From contig WTXI01000180.1 in assembly GCA_022376515.1 (NCBI GenBank), positions 1-64,000 on the forward strand: DNA of 64,000 bases, in the 5' to 3' direction. This stretch comes from Lactifluus volemus (Eukaryota > Basidiomycota > Agaricomycetes > Russulales > Russulaceae). Positions 1-11,485 of the stretch are shown piece after piece. The notes under the pieces are model-generated. The model did no database searches. It was not told the origin of the DNA and worked only from the letters and a program-made list of their open reading frames with translations. The position numbers and the translations under genes were made by a program. Every line of letters begins with the position of its first letter. Positions within the stretch are counted from its first letter, which is position 1.

Positions 1-1632
1 CTCCTTTACTGCATATCTCGCGTGCACCTTCAGGCTGTATATTTCGTTACAACAGTCGTAGCATTTAAAGCTTTTATGGTATCTTAGGGTTATTTGCGTA
101 GGAATGCAAAGAAATTTCTCTAGTTCCACAAATTACAATATCGTTGAATCTCGATTCTAGGTAAAGGTCTCGCATGTACCTGGATTAGGTCAAGCATAGC
201 CAGTTGCACCTCGCATCTTACTGACCATAGCACTACCAAATTTTCGATAGCTCAGACAATATGGCCGTTATTCGGTGTCATGAAACACGGAGACCATGGT
301 GACCATTGTGGCGATCTCAGATCTATTTACGTACGGGAACAGTAACAAGCCGTATCCACGTGATCTTTCGACAATAGGTGCCCTTCCTCTCTGTGCTCTC
401 CTTCGGTTAATAACGATCAGCTGGGTGCGACGCTGGCTTTCCGCCGGGTCGCACAATCTGCCCACCACTTCATGCTACGTGATTAAATGACACTGTGCGT
501 CAATGATCAACCTCCTTCAAAGGTAATGGGCACGCACCATCGCTGGCAGTCCTTTGCCGCGTCTAGAGTAAGACAATATTCTTCGAATCCCCCTTCTCTC
601 GCGTTGTTTAATTCTAGACCTGTCTCATCTAATCTTCCAGATGATGCAAATTTCGAGGTAGTAGTCCAGATGTTCTGGCCTCCACCTCATTTCCTCGCGT
701 GCCAACATCCGAGGAGCTGGCTGCGCACCTGGCACTGCCATCCGCTGGCACGGTCTGGTCATACCGACTTATCGAGGAGTAGCTCGTATGTGTGCTGTAT
801 GCCATTCTTTCATGCTTGACCAGTAGTGCCGCTCAAAATAAGTAGTAAGGTACAAGACTGAAACATCGCTTTTTTTATTTATCACAGTAACGAGTCATTC
901 CGAGCGATCACGCTTGCTTTGAACGAGGAATCAATCGAATCGAAAAGAATAAATGAGGGCGAAACAGAATGAACGAAGGCCCGGGCCTCCCGGGCCGAGT
1001 TTCAGACATTTGGAGCGGCACGGTCACTGCGCTGTTCTCCCCTTCGACGTATGCTCAGTTGTCCTCCTGGCATCTTCGCCATTGTTATCCCGGCTGAAGG
1101 TCGTAATGGTAGTAATGGTAGACTGGAAGCGGTGTCCGGGGAATGTAGTAATTGGCTAGTAAGTGGTATAGTCATATATACTATGTACTAGGTAACTTAC
1201 TACCGCCAGTCCGAGTCAGGCTGCCAGTTTTCCAAGACTCCAAGTACGCCTCGAGTACGGATACTTCTGCGATCACGCAGTCCCTTGTTTCAGAGATGAT
1301 AATACATATCTAAGGTCCAGTAGTACCACAATTCTCATTTTTAACGTGACGATTTGAATGTCTAGTTATCGATAACACCCAAAGCTGAATCAACGACTCC
1401 GAGTCAGATGTCTCACTTTGTGATGCTCAAAGCGAGCAGACGATAAGATGGGAGCTACTGTGGTTGGGCCAGGACCATGACACAGGAGAACTGAGTCTAC
1501 GTCAAGTCAAAAATGGGTCATGCCAGCTAGATCAATGGGATTTAAGAGGCCGTGACAGCCTTAAAGCACCTCACTAGTGGCTTCAGTCCTTGACTACATC
1601 CTCATTCACATTTTCAACTCCTTCAAGTTAAC
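1..1632. other. intergenic, no gene recognised
   Basis: I see no convincing coding region, RNA gene or repeat here. The short open frames lack recognisable motifs and splice partners. A loose inverted repeat around 1157-1200 (AGTAAGT ... ACTTACT) is the only local structure noticed. The last ~60 bases are the probable promoter/leader of the following F-box gene. Confidence 0.5.
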
Positions 1633-3240
1633 ATGCCTGGTTTCTCGTCTACAGCTTTTCTTACTCATCTTCCCCTCTTTAAGAGGCTTGGCCGACGTAC
1701 ACCAACTCGTGGAACAAAAGACTCCAGACTACATTCACCTATCTCTATCCTCAATGATGACGTCCTCCTCAACATATTCCATCTCTATCGACTCGATCGC
1801 CTCAGGGTTGTTGAAAATCAAGATGAACGTGGCCGTGACGAGCATGATGAAGAACCGAGTAACCACCTCGGGGTTTGGAGACGCCAAGATTGGTGGTACA
1901 AACTGACTCACGTTTCCCGGCGCTGGCGGTGCATCATTCTTTCATCGCCATGCACATTGGATCTCCACCTTATCTGTACCGCACGGGTACCTGTGGCAGA
2001 AATGCTGAGACATTCACCGCCGCTGCCTCTCATCCTCTTTTACAAGGGCGAGGTGACCACAGAGGCCCGGGATGAGATACTAACTGCGTTCTCGCACCGT
2101 GATCGTGTGCGTCGTATTATGCTTTGGATTTCACCCCGGAATTTGGAGAAGCTTATCCCCGCTATGGACGCGGAATTTCCAATCCTCGAGCGCCTGACAA
2201 TCGTGTCTAACCCAGAACTGGAAGGCTTGATGCTTCCCAGGAAATTTCAAGCACCCAAGTTGCGCCAGATCATCTTGGACGGCGTTCGCGTTGCGCTTCC
2301 AAAGCGATATCCCTTATTCACATCTACTGGGGGCCTTGTGTATCTCATGCTTCGAGGGACCTCTCGACCCGCCTACCTTCCTCCAAATGTCGTTCATACA
2401 CAACTTTCATTCATGCCCCGGCTACGGACGCTGTGCATCAAATTCGATCCCAACTGCCATCATCACAATGTGGTGGATTCCCCTCGTATCATGACCCCCG
2501 TGACGCTTCCTAACCTTCGCGTCTTTGCATTCAAAGGCGGAAGTGCTTACCTGGAAAGTCTTCTTTCTGGCGTCAGCGCCCCTGTCCTCACCAGCGTCGA
2601 GGTCACTTTTTTGCATCAACTCGACTTTCCCATTCCACACCTCTTTCAGTTCATCCAGTCAACAAAGTTCCTCAGATTCAGGGAATTTAGACTTGATTTT
2701 TGGGGCGTCACGGACTATTTTCCCGAGTTGCCTTTCCAGCGCGTGTGCTTAATTGCCGATCCATGTCTGGTATCGGGGGAACGCCTGGAATTCCGGATCA
2801 CGTGCAGCCATCTCAACCAGCAAGTAGCCTCCGCAGTGCGGGCCCTCGGCACACTTTCTCCCTTACTCTCTGTCGTGGAGCAACTAAATCTCACCTACAC
2901 GATATGGGATATGGAAGCAGACGGCGCTGCGGTATTATTGCATGGAATTGACCGAATCCAGTGGCGCGAACTTCTCAGATCATTCAGTGGAGTGAAGACA
3001 CTTCATGTGAAAAAAGAACTCATCGGGGGCGTCTCTCAGTCTCTACGTTCAAAGGATGGTGAACAGCCTCTGGAACTGTTGCCTAACCTAAAGCACATCA
3101 GTTATTCTGGATGCCTTGACAGCGATGTACACCTATTTATGCCATTCATCAACGAACGGCAGGCTGCGGGCCATCCTGTCAATGTGAGCCTCGTTCCAGT
3201 GTCCGTGTTTGATACGGATAGTCAGAGGATGGGACATTGA
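1633..3240 (+). CDS. F-box-like / LRR-like protein, subfamily I
   Basis: Predicted 535-residue protein in one exon. The F-box-like helix begins near residue 37 (SILNDDVLLNIFHLYRL) and continues to a WWYKLTHVSRRWR segment near residue 90, which is typical of agaricomycete F-box proteins. The remaining ~400 residues have irregular leucine-rich spacing (for example LPNLRVF, and LLPNLK near the C terminus). In this large family the F-box binds Skp1 in SCF ubiquitin ligases and the C-terminal region selects substrates; that role is inferred from family only. The start is the ATG of MPGF, shared with the paralogue at 29897. It has about 30 residues between the F-box and WW motifs that paralogues lack (acidic/basic, charge-rich). 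No 5' intron is needed, unlike several paralogues. The substrate is unknown. Confidence 0.85.
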   Translation: MPGFSSTAFLTHLPLFKRLGRRTPTRGTKDSRLHSPISILNDDVLLNIFHLYRLDRLRVVENQDERGRDEHDEEPSNHLGVWRRQDWWYKLTHVSRRWRCIILSSPCTLDLHLICTARVPVAEMLRHSPPLPLILFYKGEVTTEARDEILTAFSHRDRVRRIMLWISPRNLEKLIPAMDAEFPILERLTIVSNPELEGLMLPRKFQAPKLRQIILDGVRVALPKRYPLFTSTGGLVYLMLRGTSRPAYLPPNVVHTQLSFMPRLRTLCIKFDPNCHHHNVVDSPRIMTPVTLPNLRVFAFKGGSAYLESLLSGVSAPVLTSVEVTFLHQLDFPIPHLFQFIQSTKFLRFREFRLDFWGVTDYFPELPFQRVCLIADPCLVSGERLEFRITCSHLNQQVASAVRALGTLSPLLSVVEQLNLTYTIWDMEADGAAVLLHGIDRIQWRELLRSFSGVKTLHVKKELIGGVSQSLRSKDGEQPLELLPNLKHISYSGCLDSDVHLFMPFINERQAAGHPVNVSLVPVSVFDTDSQRMGH

Positions 3241-4367
3241 GCAGTCAAACTGACCAGACATTTGGACTATGGTGTGCTTTTATCTATCTCTTTATCTTCC
3301 ACCAATCTGAAGCACCGATAGCTACACCAGATTTTATTGCCATCACGGGCATAACAACAAACCGCACACAAGGCTGAAATCACCTGAAGGCTTTGCATGT
3401 CCATTTCCGTTACTATATCTTTCTTAGCTTTCATCGCTTCCCGCAGTTTCTCATTGTCATACTTGGTACGATAATTTCTTACACCGACGTCACGATTTGA
3501 ATAGATGTGTTGCATTGCTATTGTGTGCACAGAAAGAGCGCAGCAATATGTGAGCTGTGTTCACGTGGTAAACAAATAAACACACGTGGTGTTGACCCGC
3601 TTCCGGCGCCCCTTGCTCGGGGTTGATACAAGCGACAACGCAGTGACCAACTTCGAGCTCTCATGACTCGGAAGACCATGGCGGTCAGGATGGGCCCAGA
3701 ATCCCGGATGAAGTTCATGGGCATGGCATGTACACAGCTAATCGATTATTGACTCGAAATACAGGCCCGGGAAAGAAATTACTATCTCCGAAATGAGAAC
3801 CATTTGGGCCCAAGTCGTATCTCATGATCAGCCCTTTTTCTTTGCACGAGATGCAGCTAAGCCATATATACCGTCACTCGTCAATTCACGTACAATGGCA
3901 CATACTAGTTGGCACATATTCCTGTAACCTTCGCACTCTTCTGCTGCTAGTAGGTCACAGCAGCCCGAAGAAGCATTGATGGTGAGGTCCAGAATAGTTA
4001 AGAGCGATAGAGAAAGCACGGTGATTACAGATACACATGGTTTTCATCGAACTCGGTGTTTGTTTGTGTCACTTTGTTGCAGCTGGTTATTTATAAGCAT
4101 CATGCCCACACTCAGCCCCGGCCCGAACGGGACAATTGGTCACGCTAGTGCCTGCGCCCGTCGATCCTTCGCCGAGTATGGTACTGTACATCCCGTGTGG
4201 TCGTACAAATCGCCTCCATTTTTTAAACCTCTTGACTCTCACCCGATCCTTGTACGCACCATCGTCGGCACAACCTCCCAACAAGTTTTGTGACTAGAGC
4301 ACACTGCACCACTTGACCAAACATGGAAGATATGTACAAGTGACTCTGATACGTTCCCCGATTACTA
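3241..4367. other. intergenic, no gene recognised
   Basis: Contains the 3' flank of the upstream F-box gene, including a pyrimidine-rich block at 3277-3305 that is also found downstream of other subfamily I copies. Nothing else was recognised. Confidence 0.45.
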
Positions 4368-4473
4368 TTCCAGTTCCAGAAAAGTTGTTGGAAGCTATTT
4401 TTTTGCATCAACTCGACCTCCCTGTTCTACACCTCTTGCAGTTCGTCTCGTCAGAAAAGCGAAATCCAACTTG
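4368..4473 (+). pseudogene. isolated fragment of an F-box/LRR-like gene
   Basis: About 100 bases read as LEAIFLHQLDLPVLHLLQFV, closely matching the segment VEVTFLHQLDFPIPHLFQFI of the gene at 1633-3240 and the equivalent region of the other paralogues. No F-box or other part of the gene is nearby. It is best explained as the remnant of a lost copy, showing that the array once held another subfamily I gene between the + copy at 1.6 kb and the - copy at 5.1 kb. Confidence 0.6.
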
Positions 4474-5122
4474 AATAGGAGAGGATCGCCAAGAACGGTG
4501 GCCAAATGAGTGGGGAAGCCCGCTAGGCCTTGGTATCCGAGTCAGTTAACTGAATGCTTCCCGTCAAGTCAATACGAACTTCGCTCTTGGTGTCGTCGGA
4601 CAATTGCAGGGCATCCGAGGTCGTGGTGATTGAAATTGAAAATGAGAAGTGAAAATGATTTACCGAAGGTGGTGTGGGGGAGTACTGGGGAGTAGACCAG
4701 ACGGCATCTAATGTTGGGATATGAGTCCGAGGTGGCAAGAATCCCTATGTCTTAGCTTACGCAGTGTATATCCTCGCGGCAGAACCGCGGTCACCGACCA
4801 GGCGCTTAGTCAGAGCAGTGGCATTGATAGTCACGTGAGTCAATGTCTTGTATAAAACAAAGTTCGTGCGAGATTCAGCAGAGAGTTCTGATATTGTAAA
4901 ATCGTGATATTATCAAGCCTCCAGGTTAGATGCTACAAGTACCGCCGCAATAGACAACGCGGCCTGGGTGCATGCGAGACATTCAGTAATGGGCAGTAGC
5001 GAGGAAGAGGCCGTAGCTTGGAGCACTATAGTGAGAGAAATGGCGAGTGAGGACACGTCAGGAAAACGTAGGTGCAGGGTTTATGTCCATGTGAGTTCAA
5101 GGCAACCTAGGGTGGTCTTGCG
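4474..5122. other. intergenic, no gene recognised
   Basis: Space between the F-box fragment and the 3' end of the minus-strand F-box gene. No feature seen. Confidence 0.4.
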
Positions 5123-6751
5123 TCACTGGCACTGGCAGTTGTTGTATGATAGGAAACCCGCGGCCCATGAGAGCAATAATTGACGTGGCTGGTAGCGTCT
5201 CCCTGACCAAACCCACCAATTCAGCTGTGTCAGGCGCACAGGACGACCCACGGCCTCTCGTTCATTGACGAATAGCGTAAATGCATTTTCATCATCGCTT
5301 CCAGAATAGCTGACCTCCTCCAGATTCGGCAACAGCTCCAGAGGCTGTTCTCCACCCTCCGTATGGAGCGAACGGCCGAGACCGCAACCCCCGACATCGG
5401 TTACCACGCGAAGCACCTTCGCATTTCTGAGCGGCCTGAGAAGTCCGCGCCACTGGGTGCGGCTGACCACATCGTGCAATCCGAAGCAGCGGTTCACAAT
5501 TAGGGTAACTTGTTCCGCTACAGAGAGTACTGAGGAAAGTGCATCGAGTATCTGCATTGTAGACGATATTTGTGCGTCGAGGTGATTGCACCAGATTAGC
5601 AAGTTCAAGGGGTAGTAACAGGGATTTTGTTGTGGGGGCTCCCGTAGACGAACATGATCCCCGCCCCGGATGAGCTTATCAGCTTGAAAATGGAGATCTT
5701 CTGATGTCTGAATGAACCATAAAAGGTCGGGAACATCGTACGTAAGTTGACCGGAAAATTGTACATGGAAGACGCTGAGGACAGGGGTGGTCATACGAGC
5801 ACAAAGGCCTTCCAGATGAGCTCTGATACCCCAAAATTTAAACTCCCGAAGGTTAGGAAGTGTCACGTGGCAGGTGATTTCAGTATCCCGAATGTTGCTG
5901 AGAACAGAGTAGTCGAATTTAATCCACAGAATCTCCAGCTGGGGCATGAGTGAAAGCGATGTGAGTAAATAGCTTGGAGGGAAGTACCCGGATTCTGGGA
6001 TATTTCTTAGCAGGAGAAAGACAAGGCCAGTAGTTATGAGTAAGGGACATTGTAATGGAAGCGCAACGCGCGTGAGTTCGACGTGGGATAGATTGGGTGC
6101 TCCAAATGTTTGGGGAAGTGTCACTCCCGGCGAGTGATAAGAAGCGATATTCAAGCGTTCTAGATTTGAAAATTGCCCATCCATGGCCACGAATAACTTC
6201 TCCAGCACCGAGCTTGGCAAGTATAGGGCGACACGGTGCACACGATCACGATGAGAGAATGCTAAGAATACGCCATTTATATCTTTTGCTGTCATCATGT
6301 AGCCGTTGAGCGGGGTGCACAGGTAACAGATGGTGATTGGAAGAGGTGGCGAATGTGCTAGCAAATCTGCTACAGGCACCCCACAGGTACAGACAAGGTG
6401 AAGATCGAGTAGAGATGGCGCCGCAAGGATGATACGCCGCCACCATCGGGAAACATGCGCCAAGTCATACCACCAACGTCGGCAGTCCCTCAAGTGGTAT
6501 GGATATGCAAGTATGTCCTGTTCGTCTCCAATATGGAGCCGATAGATATAGAATATGTGGAGGAGGACATCATCATTGAGCACAGAGATAGGCGAAGGTG
6601 CCAGTGGTCTTTTAATGATATGTTTTCCTGGTTCACAATTTGGTGCCCAAAACGCGGCGGACATAGAGCTTTGGGACTCACCACGTCGTGTGCCTCGGCG
6701 GAACTTATTCCCTAGGCGGGCAAGAGCAGTGGCAATTGAAAAGATGGACAT
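5123..6751 (-). CDS. F-box-like / LRR-like protein, subfamily II
   Basis: Minus-strand gene. Exon 1 is 6751-6682, beginning MSIFSIATALARLGNKFRRG; a 54-nt GT...AG intron spans 6681-6628; exon 2 is 6627-5123. The intron is a multiple of three and open, so unspliced mRNA would also keep frame. The same exon 1/intron layout occurs at 59349 and 62386, which supports it. The F-box-like segment SPISVLNDDVLLHIFYIYRL is followed by WWYDLAHVSRWWRR, then a leucine-rich C-terminal half with the subfamily II signatures SHRDRVHRVAL, FVAMDGQF and TQWRGLLRP. It is the only intact F-box copy on the minus strand. A role as an SCF substrate adaptor is inferred from family. The C terminus after the GRPVRLT motif is unlike its relatives. 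Confidence 0.85.
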   Translation of the reverse strand: MSIFSIATALARLGNKFRRGTRRGESQSSMSAAFWAPNCEPGKHIIKRPLAPSPISVLNDDVLLHIFYIYRLHIGDEQDILAYPYHLRDCRRWWYDLAHVSRWWRRIILAAPSLLDLHLVCTCGVPVADLLAHSPPLPITICYLCTPLNGYMMTAKDINGVFLAFSHRDRVHRVALYLPSSVLEKLFVAMDGQFSNLERLNIASYHSPGVTLPQTFGAPNLSHVELTRVALPLQCPLLITTGLVFLLLRNIPESGYFPPSYLLTSLSLMPQLEILWIKFDYSVLSNIRDTEITCHVTLPNLREFKFWGIRAHLEGLCARMTTPVLSVFHVQFSGQLTYDVPDLLWFIQTSEDLHFQADKLIRGGDHVRLREPPQQNPCYYPLNLLIWCNHLDAQISSTMQILDALSSVLSVAEQVTLIVNRCFGLHDVVSRTQWRGLLRPLRNAKVLRVVTDVGGCGLGRSLHTEGGEQPLELLPNLEEVSYSGSDDENAFTLFVNEREAVGRPVRLTQLNWWVWSGRRYQPRQLLLSWAAGFLSYNNCQCQ

Positions 6752-7181
6752 GTCGGGACTCGAGAGGGGTAGGGGACACAATGTGGTGTGCTAGCTATGT
6801 TAACAATAAATATTAATAAATATGCGGAACCAATGATGACGTATTTTTATTTTAACATATTATATAATACTACCAATAATTCAATTTGCAGCGTTGAGTG
6901 TCTCTATTGTCTGACTACCGACAGTCCACTGGAAACAGGATCAACTTGAACGATGTATGCGTTTTTGATGTTGGAACGCGCAACGCAGCGATGACGCGCG
7001 GATATGAAATCTATGACAAGGAAGATAGGCGCTCCGTCGGCGTTCCGGACCAAGGGCTGGGCACAGCCCGCCGCAGCCACCTTTGCCAAGTACACAGACA
7101 TGAGGCTGCAACAAAGCCTGCGCACTTCAACCCTCAACGCCATCCTTTACTGACCCCCTCCTACCTCCTTTTGACTCGGAC
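6752..7181. other. intergenic, head-to-head promoter space
   Basis: About 430 bases separate divergent F-box genes at 6751 (-) and 7182 (+). The stretch 6795-6890 is strikingly A/T rich. The subfamily II start context CTCGAGTCCCGACATG is present on the minus strand ending at 6749. Confidence 0.45.
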
Positions 7182-8734
7182 ATGTCCGTTTACTTGTCTG
7201 CTATCAATCATCTGCGTCCTATCAATAAGCGCCGTTCAGGTGACGTTCAACTTGACACAAGTCGTGAGTTGTAAGGCTTACGTCACTCTCCCTTGGACTA
7301 ACGCACGAACAAATAGAATCCACTAGCAACAGACACTCACCTATCTCTACCCTCAATGACCACGTTCTTCTCAACGTATTCCATCTCTATCGACTCCACA
7401 TTGGAGATGAAGAAGACGAGCCTGGAAAGTGGGACCGCCAACGTTGGTGGTACAAGCTGGCGCAAGTTTCCCGACAGTGGCGGCGTGTCATTCTCGCGTC
7501 ACCATCTTTACTGGATCTCCACCTTGTCTGCACCTATGGAGTATCCATAGCAGACATGCTGGCACATTCTCCACCCTTCAAGTTGCCGCTCACCATCTTT
7601 TACAACGAAGGATATTTGTCGATGACTACAAAAGATCAAAGGGGTGTGCTACTCGCGATCTCGCAGCATGATCGTGTGCGTCGTATTGCCCTCAGAATGC
7701 CAGTCGCAAAATTGAAGGAACTTGTGACATCCATGGGTGAGGAATTCCCAATTCTGGAACGCTTGTCTATCAAATCTCGGACCAAAGAAGAGACGACTCT
7801 AATACTTCCCCAAACTTTCCAAGCACCCAATCTCCGCCACATTGACCTCTGGAACGTTGCGCTTCCGATGCGATCTCCCATTCTTACATCTAGCCGGAGC
7901 CTTGTCTACCTCTGGCTCGGAGGTATCTCGCGATCCGCCTACATCCTCCCAAATTACCTATGTACACAGCTTTCGTCCATGTCCCAACTAGAGACGTTGG
8001 GGATTGGATTCCACTCTCCTTTCCAAGTTCCCAACCACGATATGGTGGGTACCGCAACCATAACCCACGCGCCAGTAGCCCTTCCTAGCCTTCGCGTGTT
8101 TTATTTCCGAGGTGTCAGCGATTATTTGGAAGCCCTTCTTACTCGGATCAGCGCCCCTGTCCTTAACAGCCTCGAGGTCCATTTTTTCGATCGGCCAGCC
8201 TTCGCCATTCCACACCTCTTGCGGTTCATGCTGTCGTCCGAGAGCCTTATATTTAATGCTTTCGTGCTTGGCTTTTTTGAAGATTTCGTTTATTTTACTG
8301 CGTATCCACATCGATCATTACGGAGACGCCCCTTGTACTTCCAGATCAGGCGTAGTCCTCTCGGCCAGCAGGTAGCCGCCGCAGTTCAAATCCTCGGCAC
8401 ACTTTCACCCGTGCTCTCTGTCGTGAAGAAACTCACCCTTAGCTACACGACGCCTCATCGGTCATCGGAACGGCACAATGACATTGACCGAATACAGTGG
8501 CGTGAAGTTCTCAGACCTTTCAGTGGTGTGAAGACACTTCATGTGAAAAATGAACTCGTTGGGGAGATCTCTCGTTCTCTGTGTTCAGAGGATTTAGAAC
8601 TGCCTCTGGAACTGTTACCTATCCTGGAGGAGCTCAGTTATTCTGGAGGCGATGTCGGTGATGCATTTATGCCATTCATCAATGAACGACAAGCAATGGG
8701 CCATCGCGTGCACCTGACATGCCGTCGTCGATGA
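7182..8734 (+). CDS. F-box-like / LRR-like protein, subfamily I
   Basis: Two exons: 7182-7263 (MSVYLSAINHLRPINKRR...) and 7317-8734, joined across a 53-nt intron 7264-7316 (donor GTGAGT, branch-like CTAAC, acceptor TAG). The join is in phase and produces the F-box-like segment SPISTLNDHVLLNVFHLYRL with WWYKLAQVSRQWRR, followed by the leucine-rich region. An ATG at 7556 within the large open frame would miss the F-box entirely and is not the preferred start. Signatures of subfamily I include ADMLAHSPP, RDRVRRIAL-like residues and IQWREVLRPFSGVKTLHV. A role as a Skp1-binding substrate adaptor is inferred from family. The protein ends HLTCRRR; a block about 80 bases downstream resembles a cryptic last exon found in paralogues. 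Confidence 0.83.
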
Positions 8735-9756
8735 GGCCAGCCAGCGAATGTGGCATCGAGCTGACCGGGTTTTGGAACGTGATTTGTCTTTATTTATCTC
8801 TTTATCTTCCACCAACACCCACAGTCACATCAGGTATCCTCCCTACCACAACTACTACCGCGACGAGCATCCCAATCGCCTAGGTATCGTTATATGAAAA
8901 CAAGCATAACCCACACAAGTTGCTCTGAACTTGAACCCACATTCATATATACAACCTCTGCAGCTTCAATGTTTATATGGAGTTTTTTTGAGCTTGTGTA
9001 TCTCGCAGGCACCGTCAGACCCCATCGTTCATTGTGATGGTTATTGTATGCGAGGCCTGATGAGTGTGTGTGTTGGTTTTCGACAGACTCACAACGTAGA
9101 CGGACTCGTCCAGCTGTCTCGCAAGACCGCAACAACAGTGTGGTTCGCTGGGTCTTTGTCTGATAATCTTCCACACTATTTGGCAGGTATAGATTTGCCT
9201 ACAAATCTACTCAAACAGGATTTAAGACTCAATCATACCGAGAATTCGCAATTGCAACGTCATACACTCCGTCGGCCTCAAGGGCTGTCGTATCAACGCT
9301 TTCAGCAGGACCCCGCAGTCGCTTTAGACGCCACTTGATCGTCTTGCCATCTTCGTCAATGGCGTTGCCACCGCCACCGCCACCGCCACTAGTACCTGAT
9401 GAATATGGTACCCAAAACCGCACATATGTTCACAAATCCGGGTTTACATCATCAACCACTCCTCCATCGCGCTACTCAATGAAATGGCACCGGACCAACA
9501 CACGACATTTCCGTTGCCCCGCCATCTCCAAGTGTTCACCGCCTACGCGACCATTGTGCAGCAGCGGCAAATTATACAAAACCCCTGACGCCCGACCGGC
9601 GTAAGCGCATGCCCCACGCCAAGCTTGTCCAGGTACCCGTGTTTGGATACAGCTCAGCGCCAGCCCCACCTGCCCGACCCAGTGGTGATGAGAAACCCAC
9701 GAAGCCACCGGACCCCCAGTCTTCAATCTCATCCTCTTCATTCCCATATCCCTGAC
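8735..9756. other. intergenic, no gene recognised
   Basis: Contains the conserved downstream block of subfamily I (8790-8882, TATCTCTTTATCTTCC then an APT-like coding stretch). A run of CCACCG triplets lies at 9367-9388. No gene recognised. Confidence 0.45.
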
Positions 9757-10621
9757 ATGTCCGATTACTTGTCTGCCAATAGCTATCTCCCTAGTGAGAG
9801 GCTTATCCAACATGCACCGAGTCGTGAGTCCCAAAGCTCCAGTCACACGTCCCCGTTTCATGCATCAACTCGCAAATCAATAGTACACACTAGCACGAGA
9901 ACACAGTTACCAAACTATACCCTCAACGATGACGTCCTCCTCAACATTTTATATCTCTATCGGCTCGAAGTTAGAGAAGAAGAAGACGGCGATGGTGTCT
10001 TCGAGCGCAAGTGGGACCGACAACGTTGGTGGTACAAGCTAGCTCAGGTTTCCCGACAGTGGCGGCATCTGATACATGCGTCAGCATCCCGACTTGACCT
10101 TCATCTTCTCTGCACGTATGGGGTGCCTGTAGCGGAGATGATGGCACATTCACCACTTCTGCCACTCACCATCTTTTACAACGACGGCTACCGCGAGCTC
10201 TCCGCAGAAGATGAAGAAGGTGCACTCCTCGCACTCAGGCGCCCAGATTGTTTAAGTCGGATTGCCCTCAAGACGTCAGCCCATAAATTACCAAGGCTTA
10301 TCACGGCATTGGACGGGCAATTCCCAATTCTGGAGCGCATGTACATCACAGGCACTGGCACATCCCGAACCGAAGAAGAGCCGGAGACAAACCTAATACT
10401 ACCTCGAACATTTGAGGCACCTCGGCTACGCCACATCAATCTGTCGTATGCTGCGCTTCCAATAGGATCTCCGTTGCTCACAACTACCGTGGGACTTGTC
10501 GATCTTTGCCTTGGCGGTATCTCAAGCTCAGCCTACTTCCCCCCGAGCTATATACTTCCATGGCTGTCACACATGCCCCAGCTGGAGATGCTAGGAATTG
10601 GATTCAACTCTCCTCTCCCTA
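9757..10621 (+). pseudogene. 5' part of F-box gene split by a 13.6-kb transposon
   Basis: First half of a subfamily I F-box gene. Exon 1 is 9757-9823 (MSDYLSANSYLPSERL...); a 60-nt intron 9824-9883 (GTGAGT...TAG) is followed by TLNDDVLLNILYLYRL, WWYKLAQVSRQWRH and the first part of the leucine-rich domain. The frame is intact until LGIGFNSPLP, where it runs into the transposon's terminal repeat and stops 50 bases later at 10671, giving a chimeric tail. The rest of the gene resumes at 24265. The intact paralogue at 26499 continues here with SPLPNRDV, matching the sequence on the far side of the insertion. The truncated product would retain the F-box but lack half of the substrate-recognition region. 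Confidence 0.9.
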
Positions 10622-10648
10622 CATCAGAAAAAATGACAGCCCACTATA
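10622..10648 (+). repeat. left terminal inverted repeat of Plavaka-type element
   Basis: Begins CATCAGAAAAAATGACAGC and pairs with the right end 24238-24264 read on the other strand, with about one mismatch in the first 19 bases. The same sequence, inverted, closes the element at 50717 (with CG for CA at the tip). Confidence 0.88.
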
Positions 10649-10784
10649 TAATTATGTATTATGATATATAATACCACATTTGTTGTATGTCTTGCCTGTC
10701 CTGCATCAGTATGTATCTTGAAATGGCTGACATTGGGATACCAGGAATGTAGTTGATGCAGAAAGTGTATTAAAATATAGTTGA

Positions 10785-11000
10785 GTACATTGTGAAGCTC
10801 TACTGTATGGCAATGTAAGTGGTACCACAATATATGAGAATATATTAGAATGTACTGAAGTATATTGTGAAACTGTACTGTAACACAATGTAAGTGGTTT
10901 CACAATGTATGGAAATTTATTGGTATATAATTGAATACATTGTGGAGTGCTATAGTACAGCAATGTAACCAGCACCACAATGAATGGGAATACAATGAGC
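10785..11000 (+). repeat. three 75-bp subterminal tandem repeats
   Basis: Imperfect units start at 10785, 10860 and 10935, each opening with a variant of GTACATTGTGAAG, then CAATGTAAGTGGT and CACAATATATG-like blocks. The period is exactly 75 bases. Subterminal repeats of this kind are usual transposase-binding arrays in DNA transposons; that function is inferred. Related sequence occurs near 50480-50600 in the inverted derivative element. Confidence 0.75.
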
Positions 11001-11485
11001 CTAACTTATCTACTGCCATATACAGCTATGTACTGGCAGTTACAAACACAGCTTTTCACACTGCATCTTAATGTGAAAGACATGTTTTGGATCAGATATT
11101 GTTATATATAGGTAAAAAAGACATTTGTGGGTTTAATACATAGCATGTTACATGTGATTTATTATCTCATTACATCACACATCAGTTGGTCATTAGTACC
11201 ATATTACCAAAAGCACTGCTATCAACCGCACATTATACTGTACAGGGAAATGAAAGAAGAAAGGGAGAGGGAGAGGGGCAGGGAGACTCCTGACAGATAA
11301 GGGGAACAAATGTCGACCCATCAACTAACTTGGTTCTGCGGCCAATATGACTGAAATACCTTGCATCAAACTACACGCACACTCTCTTGCCTGTGCCAGA
11401 CACCAGTAACTGTACAAAGGAAAAGAGAAACGTCAATGATAGGTCAACCACGACATGAACAAGTAAATCAACACTCGACTCAATG

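Noticed and set aside
10624..10671. Natural C terminus of the 9625-10671 open frame (...MTAHYIIMYYDI)
   Set aside because: The last residues are translated transposon terminal repeat; the same tail is read on the minus strand at 50668. It is an insertion artefact, not a real protein end.
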